64,000 nucleotides of DNA, taken from Siphonodentalium dalli (Eukaryota > Mollusca > Scaphopoda > Gadilida > Siphonodentaliidae). How positions within the stretch are numbered: the stretch's first letter is position 1; each line of letters begins with the position of its first letter. The notes below the pieces were generated by a model, which was given only the letters and a program-made list of their open reading frames with translations, did no database searches and was not told where the DNA came from. The position numbers and the translations under genes are program-made. The DNA is taken from NCBI GenBank assembly GCA_032622095.1, contig CP136067.1, positions 46,731,549-46,795,548 on the forward strand, read 5' to 3'. Positions 55,926-64,000 of the stretch are shown one piece after another.

Positions 55926-56282
55926 CACTGCATCATGACCAAGCCTGAATTAAATTTTTTGCTCACCACCTGACAAATGTCAGGCACTAACACAGGTCTG
56001 TCTGACATTTTTAAAAATGCATCTGACATTTTGTCGAAAACGTTTTGCTTTTAAATTTGTTAAGAACATTCAACAAAAATTGAATCTGAATTAGTGTATG
56101 ATCATTGATCAATCAAGTCACTATATTCTCTTTGCTAGAGTTAAGTAAAACAGTAAATTAAATTATAATACGCAGATGTGGCACATGTATGTGTGCCACT
56201 ATATTCCATAAAATGATTTACTGTCCGTTATACGATTCCAATCATGCGGTTCGTTCCGCAATGATTTCCATTCTGAGTTTTT
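55926..56282. other. unassigned sequence after the minisatellite
   Basis: A small CTGACAnTTG pair (ACCTGACAAATGTCAGGC at about 55970) makes a short palindrome. Otherwise nothing was recognised. Confidence 0.4.
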
Positions 56283-57290
56283 CATATTTTTATACCCCCT
56301 TTTAAAAAAAAAGGGGGGTATACTGTTTTGCACCTGTCCGTCTGTGCGTCCGTCCGTCCGATGTCTGTTCATGTCATAACTTGAACAATAGTGCTCGGAT
56401 CTCAATGAAATTAGGTATGGATGTTCACTACTATGAGGACATTAAATAGAGGGTTCCATCGTTTTGTTCGGATTTTCCATTCTAGAGTTATTCATCTTTG
56501 TTTATCTGGAAATGTTGAATTTTTGGTCCATCTGGTGTCTGTTCATGTCGTAACTTCAACAGTTGTACTGGGATCTCAATGAAATTTGGTATGGATGTTC
56601 ACTTCTATGAGGACATTAAATAGAGGGTTCCATCGTTTTGTTCGGATTTTCCATTCTAGAGTTATTCATCTTTGTTTATCTGGAAATGTTGGATTTTTGG
56701 TCCGTCTGGTGTCTGTTCATGTCATAACATGAACAGTAGTGCTTGGATCTCAATGAAATTGGGTATGGATGTTCACTACTATGAGGGCATTCAATAGAGT
56801 GTTCCATCGTTTTGTTCGGATTTTCCATTTTAGAGTTATTCATCTTTGTTTATCTGGAAATGTTGGCTTTTTGGTCTGGCTGGTGTCTGTTCATGTTGTA
56901 ACTTCAACAGTTGTGCTGGGATCTCAATGAAATTTGGTATGGATGTTCACTACTATGAGGACATTAAAAAGAGGGTTCCATTGTTCTGTTTGGCTTTTCC
57001 ATTCTAGAGTTATTCAAGTTTGTTTATCTGGACATGTTGGCTGTTTGGTCCATCCGATGTCTGTTCAGGTCATAACTTGAACAGTAATGCTCGGATCTCA
57101 ATGAAATTTTGTATGGATGTTCACCACTATGAGGACATTTAATGGCACATTCAACTGTTTTGTTTTTTTGTGCTATAGTTATTCATTTTTGGGTCCATCT
57201 GTCTGAGTATAGCAGTCATAAGTTATAGATATACCCACACTAGGCGGTATATGCCACTAGGGGGTATGTACCGGACGACAGTCCATCTCT
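56283..57290 (+). repeat. 175-bp tandem array, five units, bounded by TATACCCCC/GGGGGTATAC stem
   Basis: The head TATACCCCCTTTT and AAAAGGGGGGTATA form an inverted repeat at 56290-56322, followed by CCGTCCGTCCG. CTCAATGAAATTnGGTATGGATG then recurs near 56401, 56576, 56751, 56925 and 57099 (174-175 bp). It ends with GGCGGTATATGCCACTAGGGG. The architecture (stem, CCGTCCG, tandem units) parallels 10017-11400 and 62425-62935. Confidence 0.85.
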
Positions 57291-57773
57291 TGTTTATTCT
57301 GAGAAATTTGTTCTATATATAACTGTTGGGGGGAAATCCGACGAGCATTTTTAAAACTTCCGGTATAGTCGGGTATAGTTTGACAAATTGAGATAGTTTT
57401 GTGTTTATTTTAATAGGAAAGGAAATTAAAACATTGAATTTGTATATTTTTGACATTATAACCTATAAGACTAGTTTGAAGTAAAATTCACACATAAAAT
57501 GCCACCGGACATAACGGCAGACGCAAACTGAAAACCATCGAACATTTGGTAATTTTTATCGGACAATGTCCGTGTCCGGCCACTTATATTCAGGCTTGAT
57601 CATGACGTAAATTTTTGCGTCATTCGGTATCCTTGCGCATTATTTGAACAGAAATGGCTTATGATGTTGCAGCTTAAAGAATGTATAATTATATCTAACC
57701 ATATCTAACTGTTTCATTGTGGTCTGGGTCATAACAAACTGGTATAGACAGTATAAAAACACAACAGTCAAAT
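57291..57773. other. intron 8, unassigned
   Basis: No recognised repeat, exon or RNA gene before the small hairpin at 57774. Confidence 0.4.
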
Positions 57774-57882
57774 AGTTCTGAGTAGTGTACGGATGTTCTC
57801 TTCTCATGAGATGCGAGGATTATTTTCACTCTGCCTCTTAAAAATAATCCCACTCAAGAAAAACCATACACTACTCAGAACA
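57774..57882. repeat. small foldback, 109 bp, upstream of exon 9
   Basis: GTTCTGAGTAGTGTACGG and CCATACACTACTCAGAAC are inverted. The inner parts (GGATTATTTT and AAAATAATCC) also pair. It ends 32 bases before the exon 9 acceptor. Confidence 0.7.
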
Positions 57883-57914
57883 GTAAATTATTGTCTATTT
57901 ACAATATTTTTCAG

Positions 57915-57997
57915 AATATCACCTGGTCGGTACATGAGGGCATATTTAGCAGATCTCTCTTATGTAGGGATTAGGAGTTTGTGGGTCGATTTATCTG
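57915..57997 (+). CDS. CTLD3, exon 2 of 4 (visible exon 9)
   Basis: The acceptor ATATTTTTCAG ends at 57914 and the donor GTAAGT starts at 57998. The single leading base completes the Leu codon of exon 8. It encodes ISPGRYMRAYLADLSYVGIR and then SLWVDLS, the helix 2 region and the W-x-x-L core strand (W-V-D-L for the common W-I-G-L). This is a plausible but diverged CTLD core. It ends in phase 1. Confidence 0.82.
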
Positions 57998-58017
57998 GTA
58001 AGTATTGTACATCCAGA

Positions 58018-58234
58018 TACAGTAATACCCTAAATAAACGACTCCTTAACCACAGCAAAATTATGGGTAATTTTTCAGGATTTAGTCGGAAATATGGCTT
58101 GTTGCCATTCATCGGAAAGCTCTCACTGAGAGCTTTCTGATGAATGGCAACAAGCCATATTTACGACTAAATCCTGAAAAGTTATCCATAATTTTGCTGT
58201 GGTTAATGAGTCGATTATTTAGGGCATTACTGTA
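58018..58234. mobile_element. MITE-B, complete copy 20 bases after the exon 9 donor
   Basis: It runs from TACAGTAATACCCTAAATAA to TTATTTAGGGCATTACTGTA, arms of about 107 bp with few mismatches meeting at GCTCTCACTGAGAGC. Confidence 0.9.
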
Positions 58235-58668
58235 TAGCAATACAGACAGGTTTTTAAAGTAAGCGGTAGTGATCTTAATGCCCATAAGTTATGGCCCTTT
58301 GTTGGAATTATCATTGGCGTATTTTTCCATGGCCTACTGATCGATGCTCTTGTTTTTTTATACAAGGGAGATCAAACAGACCCGTTTCCAGATTCACATT
58401 TCAGATTCATTTATACTGTAATTGATAACAATAACAGAAAAAATCAGTAAAAAATGTGTCGATGTCTAAACTTTTATTGGGTGATTTTTGACAAAATAAA
58501 CTTTGTAGTCTATCAACTAACTTTCACGGACATCGGTATGTATGGGTAATAATGGCCATGGGCAACTAACATTATTTTTATTATTAAACCCTGAGAGATA
58601 GCCGATGCAGAGGTGGAATGTTTCTTTAGTGCATGTCTGCAATAAAATCTAAAATTAAACATCGTGCA

Positions 58669-59136
58669 CAAGCCTGAGTTTTTAGTGTGCCTGTCGTTTG
58701 AAGAATGAGGTCCCCAGATGGTGAATTTAGTGACGCTATCCCGCATAGCCGTGTAGCATCACTAAATTCACCCTCTGGGGACCTCATTCTGCTTAGGCCT
58801 CATCTTCTCTGGAAAGTTTCTTCATTAACAAATTTCTATAGAAACTTCTTTACATTCTTCTTCATTCTATTTCTTTTTTAGTTTAGTTTCTCGATATCCC
58901 CAGATTGGCAGATGACATATTGCATAATCGAGGTTCACACTGGGCACACATCACAATATTCACCATTTGGGAACTTCAATCTGAGTCTATGTCTCTCATA
59001 GCAGATGAAGCCATGCAGAATGAGGTCCTGAGAGGGAGAATTTGGTGATGCTAGCCCGCTATGCAGAATTGCGTCACTAAATTCACTCTCTGGGGACCTC
59101 ATTCTGCAAACGACAGGCACACTAAACTCAGGCTTG
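58669..59136. mobile_element. MITE-A copy (468 bp) upstream of exon 10
   Basis: It runs from CAAGCCTGAGTTTTTAGTG to GCACACTAAACTCAGGCTTG. Both end palindromes are present. A duplicate of this insertion, with the exon, is at 18698-19300 in inverse orientation. Confidence 0.88.
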
Positions 59137-59253
59137 CTCGCTCATGGTTTTCAAAAAGTTTTGACTTTGAATTGACTTTGCATGACCTATTGGGAATATA
59201 CTATAAAAAAAACATAAATGTAACTTTATGTAATTATATCTTGCCATCCACAG

Positions 59254-59370
59254 ATCTGGATAAAGACGGCAAGTTTGTGTGGACAGATAGGGACGGATCG
59301 CAGCACTCGTGGTATCATCCTAAGATACCTAACACATTAGGACGGCCAGATTGTGCCTTCATCAGTACTG
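59254..59370 (+). CDS. CTLD3, exon 3 of 4 (visible exon 10)
   Basis: The acceptor CTTGCCATCCACAG ends at 59253 and the donor GTAAGT starts at 59371. The two leading bases complete the Asp codon of exon 9. It encodes DKDGKFVWTDRDGSQ (the W-x-D-x-D-G turn), WYHPKIPN in the long-loop position, and RPDCAFIS with the third conserved Cys. EPN is absent, so no classical sugar site. It ends in phase 1. A 97 percent identical inverted copy lies at 18698-18810. Confidence 0.88.
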
Positions 59371-59669
59371 GTAAGTGAATTCAGGCTCTTTTCCCCCAAT
59401 GACGAAAGTATGACATTTTTACCAATTTTGAGTCTGAAATTTCCCAATTTACCAAGGGGATTGATTTTAGAATGAGGGTCCTCAAGTTTTGACAACTGGA
59501 AGTGATTATATAGTTGATATGTTTGTCAAGCACACATCACCCAACAAATAGGTTTTCAAATTTTGCTGACAGATCAATGTTTTTATGGCAATGCAATTTT
59601 GTTTTATATTTTTCAGCACTTCCAACTGTCTAAAAATTCACAAGTTGACCTTCATTGCTGCCCATTGTT

Positions 59670-59868
59670 TTAACCCTTTCAGCGCCAAGTCCGATTTTTG
59701 TATCGACCCATATTTCCTTGATCATTTTTCAAATTTATTGATTATAATAATGTGATACATTGATGGAAAGAGCTCTTAGAGCTATTTCCATCAATGTATC
59801 ACAGTATTATAATCAATAAATTTGAAAAATGATCAAGGAAATATTGAACTTGGCACTGAAAGGGTTAA
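59670..59868. mobile_element. 199-bp near-perfect TTAA foldback
   Basis: TTAACCCTTTCAGCGCCAAG and CTTGGCACTGAAAGGGTTAA bound two arms that are almost perfect complements through AATTTATTGATTATAAT and TGATGGAAAGAGCTC, meeting at GAGCTCTTAGAGCT. The right arm lacks about 20 bases near the end. Confidence 0.88.
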
Positions 59869-60004
59869 TTATGAGAGTAGGATAGTCTCTGATGAAGCAG
59901 ATTATAAGCATCTTGTTAGGGAGCTCAACGGTCCAGTGGTTAGAGTATTAGATTATGCGATGTGTGACTGTAGAATTGTATGCTGTTCGATCTCATGCTA
60001 CTAT

Positions 60005-60379
60005 CAGGGGCGCCGGAAGCATCCAAGGGCAGGGGGGCAGAGCCTACAAAAAGGGCTCTTTTCTGCAAAAAAGGGCATTTTCTCCGCAAACTCGGGAAAA
60101 TAACCATAAATTCATTGTGGCAAAAATCACTATTTTAATGGTATTTGTCGGTTTTTATGGCCGTTTTGTGATAAAATTGACAAAAAAATAATATTCCTTG
60201 TGAAATTGGTGGTATTTGGACCAAAAAAGTCACATTTTGCTATAAAAACACGAGATTAAACACACAAAAAGCATTCTCTGTCTGCAGAAAAAGGGCAAGT
60301 CCTGCCCCCGCTCGACCCCCTTGGTCAAGGGCAGGGGGGGTCAGCTGCCACCTCTGCCCCCCCTATTCCGGCACCCCTG
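60005..60379. mobile_element. hAT-like MITE (375 bp) with perfect 8-bp TSD
   Basis: The ends CAGGGGCGCCGGAA and TTCCGGCACCCCTG are inverted. GCTACTAT is duplicated exactly at 59997-60004 and 60380-60387. The interior has GGGCAGGGGGGnCAG words near both ends and AT-rich filler. Non-coding. Confidence 0.92.
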
Positions 60380-60482
60380 GCTACTATGTGACCCTTATTT
60401 TGAGCAAACATCGACACTGATGTTTCGCCGTTCTTAGATGGGAAATTGTATTCTGGCCTTATGGCTTTTTGCGAAATCTTAC

Positions 60483-60665
60483 TATAGTAATGCCCTAAAT
60501 AATCGACTCCTTAACCACAGCAGAATTATGGGTAACTTTTCAGGATTTAGTCGGAAGGGAGCTTTCCGATGAATGGCAACAAGCCATATTTCCGACTAAA
60601 TCCTGAAAAGTTATACCCATAATTCTGCTATGGTTAAAGGAGTCGATTATTTAGGGCGTTGGTGT
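60483..60665. mobile_element. MITE-B, loop-deleted copy
   Basis: It runs from TATAGTAATGCCCTAAATAA to TTATTTAGGGCGTTGGTGTA. The middle of the left arm (the TTGCCATTCATCGG part) is deleted, so the arms are unequal. Confidence 0.82.
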
Positions 60666-60961
60666 ACTTTGAAGAATTTGTAACATCTGCTTTAGGCCAC
60701 AACAATTAAATAGTCTGGTTTACAAACATTTTGGTTGAACAAAAATAGATGCAGGAGGGGGGGGGGTAAAATCAATCATCACCACCATTACAATTGACAA
60801 ATAGCAGAATTATCCATGAATTTCACAAGATTTTTGAATATAATATGTTTTACTCAATTTATAATTATGATCATTTCCTAGAAATAAATGCTAAATTGAG
60901 AACTATCCTTTAATTGTTAACCGTCTACCTTCGTTTTCATTATTTTTGATTCGTGTTTCAG

Positions 60962-61084
60962 AAACAAGAAATAGGTCAATGGGCAACTGTTTAGACAAGC
61001 GAGCCTTTATTTGTGAAACAAAAGTGAAGCTTGAGACTGCAGTTCCAGTTCAGACAACTCCCACCAGTAAACCATCAACAGTTG
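60962..61084 (+). CDS. CTLD3, exon 4 of 4 and start of Thr/Pro linker (visible exon 11)
   Basis: The acceptor TTCGTGTTTCAG ends at 60961 and the donor GTGAGT starts at 61085. The two leading bases complete the Glu codon of exon 10. It encodes RNRSMGNCLDKRAFICE, the last two conserved features (NC, then FICE), and then VPVQTTPTSKPST, a Thr/Pro-rich stretch typical of O-glycosylated linkers or stalks. The Trp-Asn-Asp position reads Met-Gly-Asn. It ends in phase 1, so another phase-1 exon (a further domain or anchor) should follow outside the supported region. Confidence 0.88.
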
Positions 61085-61207
61085 GTGAGTTTAAATATAA
61101 TAATAGTAATAATAGTTTATTTACTCAGACACAATATGTGCAACATGAGATGAGAATTAGATAAATAACATGGCTAAAATACACTCAATATACAGAAAAC
61201 AACAAAA

Positions 61208-61395
61208 ATATAAGCATCACCCATCGTCACTAGTACTGCATGCCACACCATCGTCTACGCCAATATCACCATCATCATTACCATCATCGTCCCTATTGGT
61301 AGTATCATCGTCATCACCATCTATGTCATTATAATCATCATCATCTTTATCATAATCAACATCAACCTCATCATCTTCATCATCATCAATTGTCC
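61208..61395 (-). repeat. imperfect CAT/ATC trinucleotide repeat
   Basis: ATCATCATC-type triplets with interruptions. The complementary strand reads as a poly-Asp ORF (61217-61444), which is an artefact of the repeat. Confidence 0.85.
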
Positions 61396-61499
61396 AATTT
61401 GACAACAAATAATTTATAATTTCCAAGTCAATTTTAGGAGGCAAAATAAATTGAATGCAGATTTTTTTGGCGTTTTTTGCTGATTTGTTATTTTAAGCC

Positions 61500-61593
61500 T
61501 TTCAAGACGGGAGCTGGGCTGGTGCAGCATTAAAGACCCTGTGTCAGTGCATTCTCTTATATATGCATGAAGTTCCAGTCGTGGAAGGGTTAA
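61500..61593 (-). mobile_element. MITE-D2 fragment
   Basis: It has GGGAGCTGGGCTGGTGCAGC, CCCTGTGTCAGTGCATTC, half a hairpin and GAAGTTCCAGTCGTGGAAGG followed by TTAA. These are the two ends of D2 with the middle deleted. Confidence 0.65.
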
Positions 61594-61629
61594 ACACTAG
61601 TTGCACCTAGTTCTTGTATCAAAACTTAA

Positions 61630-61985
61630 AGTGATGTGAAACACTCCGGTAGGGTGATCAAATAGAAATGGACAAAAATCTTGCTCAATTTAGTTATTTT
61701 TACAAATATTAATCAAACTTGACAACATACACACCATCATTCTTATATATTAATTAAATGCAATGACCTTCGATGGGGAAATCATTTGTGCTAGTTTTAT
61801 CGCTGATAGTTGCTTCCCGAATTGAGATGTAAATATTTGCAATTGAGTGTAGTTCAAACAATGTTTTCTATGGAGTGGTATGGTAGATTTTCGGCGATGT
61901 TAGCTGAATGATACATTCCCCCAGTTGGCATAGTGCCTGAGTACTAATTTATCAGTTTCACGAATCCAAACAAATCCATAATATG
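61630..61985 (+). repeat. dispersed repeat I, copy 2
   Basis: Matches 18253-18620 in the same orientation with perhaps 80 percent identity by eye. Confidence 0.7.
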
Positions 61986-62424
61986 TCTTTAATTACATAA
62001 CACCAGAGACAAAATTCACATTGTTGATAAAAAAGCATTTTACACAGAGATTATGCACTCAATATTGTCCGTTTCTTTCAATAACTGGTTGTTGCCTAGC
62101 AACCATTGCTAAGGCATGATTGCTTGACCATACTTACATATATTATAATGATCACAGCTCTACCAGGAACATCCAGTTGGAGTTTCAGGTAGATAGTGCA
62201 TGTATTTACAACATTGCTAACATCAGGCATATATAACTAGGTTTAAATTTAATCGCACTCATTGAAGCAAGCACATTTGATGCAATGAACACTCATACTG
62301 AGTCCATGCCTCTATAAATAATTTATATATAATATAGTAGAAAACAACCTGGGAGATCATGGTATAGGGCCCATTCGGTGTTGGAAGCCAGTGTTCAAAG
62401 ATTTGAGGTACATCGCCAATATTT

Positions 62425-62935
62425 TTAGTTGAGTTTTTAAAAAACTCGACTTATAGTTTGACGAGGGACGGTTGGCGGGCGGGCGGACCTAAAGAATGCC
62501 TTATAACTTTGACATTTGTGAACGGATTCAAAATGGTATGTGAGTTGCTCCCAATGACTATTTACTGCCTGTAGAAAATGGGTCACGTCCGAACTTTTTG
62601 ACAAGAGTTATTCATCTTTGATGACTTTTTTGCAATTTTATCACCTGTTAGCGCCATAACTCAATCAAATATTAACTGATTACAACCATATTTCATATAT
62701 GAGTCTCTTGCAACAATAGTTTGTCTTAGTTTGTCTATTTTTAGTATTTTTTTCACCGTTAGCGCGATAACTGAATCAAATATTAACTGATTCAAACCAT
62801 ATTTGATATATGAGTATCTTGCAACAATATCTCGAACGAGGTCGAAAACCAGGTTTGTCCGAATTTTTTCCCCGGAGTTATGGGCCTTAGTTTGTCTATT
62901 TTTAGCATTTTTTTCCGCCAAGGAGAAGCCCTCAA
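62425..62935 (+). repeat. AGTTGAG/CTCGACT stem with GGCGGGCGGGCGG block and GCGATAACT units
   Basis: The stem TTGAGTTTTTAAAAAACTCGACTTATAG, then GACGAGGGACGG and a GGCGGGCGG block, then two units with GTTAGCGCnATAACTnAATCAAATATTAACTGATT about 120 bases apart. The layout is the same as 10017-11400 with fewer units. Confidence 0.75.
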
Positions 62936-64000
62936 CTGAACTATATGGATTATTATCAGGTTATCAGGTGTTATTATCTTGTGTTATCAGGAGGGTTAAA
63001 ATTTATTGTCCGTCTATTGCCTACTCAGGTCAATCAGTGCTCGGGATTAGCTACGCATGGATGCGTCTCGTGTAACTCTCGCGTGATTCTCGCGTTGGTA
63101 ACAATCCATCTAGTCAGTTTTTAATTCCTCCTCCAGCTATCAGACGTGGTTAATTTTAAGGAAGTATTATTCTGTATTGCGCGTTATCAACTCAATATTT
63201 ATTGTTGATAACAACTTGCAATTTATCCGTTGCTTACCCAGTCTTTTAATAAAAAAATTACGAACTCGCAGAAACTCTTCGTTTCATTGTATGCGCGAAT
63301 TCCGTGTTTTCTATCGACACATTTCGTCTACGAATTTGTGATTGAATTTGACAAACACTGTTGGAATCACGTTGGTATATTCGCCATTGATGGCCATTTT
63401 GACTCAGATGCACATCGTTTACTTATGGCCAACCTATATTGCATTATTGTGCAACATATACGGTGGCATGACTCGTCGAATTTTGGAATCCACGTGGTGC
63501 GGTATGCGGAGTAGCCTAATTTCGCGCTACACATTCTATTTCCTGACGTCGTATCTTCGCCCCGTTCAGGTTATGTATACTGCCATATCATATATGCAAC
63601 AGCTATGTTAGTGCGCTGAACGTTGTCCAGGACAGAAATATCTCCTTTGGCACTAATTTACATGAATAAATAACAAAGATAGAACTTGTTACCTGATGTT
63701 ATTTCCTTTGCCTCAACTAATTGTATTTTGTAAGTTGACGTTGAGCAACTGGAACTTCATCGACGTTTGGGAAATGATTATCGAAGAACATCATTGTACA
63801 TATACATTATGTCCTTATCATTAATTGTGCTTAAGCGATTAATATTTGCAAATCTTAGCTAGCCCGAATGTCTTAACATGAGGGCTTGTATTTGGATACT
63901 TGGAACGTTGGCGCGGATGTTAGTGACTTCACAATATTTATTTGACAATCCTGACTCTGTTCTTGCGATTCCATTCACTTTCCATCATTGTATCAATGGA
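62936..64000. other. unassigned sequence at right edge
   Basis: No exon with a lectin or membrane-anchor signature and a phase-1 acceptor was found. ORFs of 70-94 codons here lack recognisable domains. Confidence 0.4.

Larger units (their letters stand above)
12721..61084 (+). other. multi-CTLD C-type lectin receptor-like gene, 11 exons visible (partial)
   Basis: Eleven exons with GT-AG borders join in one frame. Every intron phase matches its partner: 0, 2, 1, 2, 0, 2, 1, 2, 1, 1. They encode 437 codons forming three CTLDs and the beginning of a Thr/Pro-rich linker. The domains bind glycans or proteins outside the cell in the families known, such as mannose receptors and invertebrate multi-CTLD lectins. 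CTLD1 is the only one with calcium-dependent mannose-type sugar ligands. Introns total about 47 kb, the longest 19.9 kb, and are filled with repeats. The signal peptide, any earlier domains and any membrane anchor lie outside the exons seen. No gene symbol is justified. Confidence 0.85.

Noticed and set aside
53456-55973. Long ORFs of 155-557 codons with MLSYSQDVILLSRCYPTLK repeats
   Set aside because: They are translations of the 19-bp minisatellite. All three frames are open because of unit length and composition. No start context or non-repeat coding sequence is present.
61217-61444. Minus-strand Asp-rich ORF
   Set aside because: Translation of an imperfect ATC trinucleotide repeat.

Overview
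The window looks like animal nuclear DNA, most likely from a mollusc and probably a bivalve. This is an inference from AT-rich sequence, GT-AG introns, a multi-domain C-type lectin gene, and tandem repeats carrying GTTATGGCCCTT-like and CCGTCCGTCCGT-like motifs of the kind common in bivalve introns. There are no operons, ribosome binding sites or prokaryotic genes. I saw no rRNA or tRNA genes, though I did no structured tRNA search.

One host gene can be supported on the + strand. Eleven exons (12721-61084) join in frame with matching intron phases. They give 1311 nt (437 codons) encoding three consecutive C-type lectin-like domains (CTLDs) and the start of a Thr/Pro-rich linker. CTLD1 (exons 1-3) keeps a mannose-type EPN motif and the distal Asn-Asp. 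CTLD2 (exons 4-7) and CTLD3 (exons 8-11) have lost these sugar and calcium ligands. Each CTLD is flanked by phase-1 introns, so each is a symmetric, shuffleable module. The gene continues beyond both supported ends. The arrangement resembles macrophage mannose receptor-like or multi-CTLD secreted lectins. A possible signal-peptide exon on the - strand (572-607) may start a second gene running off the left edge.

Most of the window is mobile or tandemly repeated DNA. Recurrent short families, named here for convenience: MITE-A (about 470 bp, composite of palindromes); MITE-B (about 215 bp, near-perfect foldback, TA ends, Tc1/mariner-like CAGT termini); MITE-C (about 470-490 bp, TTAAAGGTACTC termini, with a diverged form C2); MITE-D (about 390-400 bp, TTAA target, two 67-bp hairpins, with a diverged form D2); and other TTAA foldbacks. 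Individual elements with visible target-site duplications include two hAT-like elements with perfect 8-bp duplications (7749-9359, 60005-60379), a third hAT-like one (25539-26004), and two members of a CAG(T/G)CCTTCGA-ended family (28173-28932, 45627-46552).

Layout: 1-12720 repeats upstream of the first visible lectin exon; 12721-28064 exons 1-5 with introns full of MITEs and an inverted duplicate of exon 10; 28065-47939 a 19.9-kb intron. That intron holds a 6.5-kb element with about 620-bp inverted terminal repeats and a decayed repeat-family protein gene, inside which sits a 1.16-kb foldback element. It also holds a MITE-C copy with a fourfold 222-bp tandem, a putative 4-kb DNA transposon and a 160-bp satellite split by a transposon. 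Then 47940-61084 carries exons 6-11, with a 2.5-kb 19-bp minisatellite in intron 8; 61085-64000 is repeat remnants and unassigned DNA.
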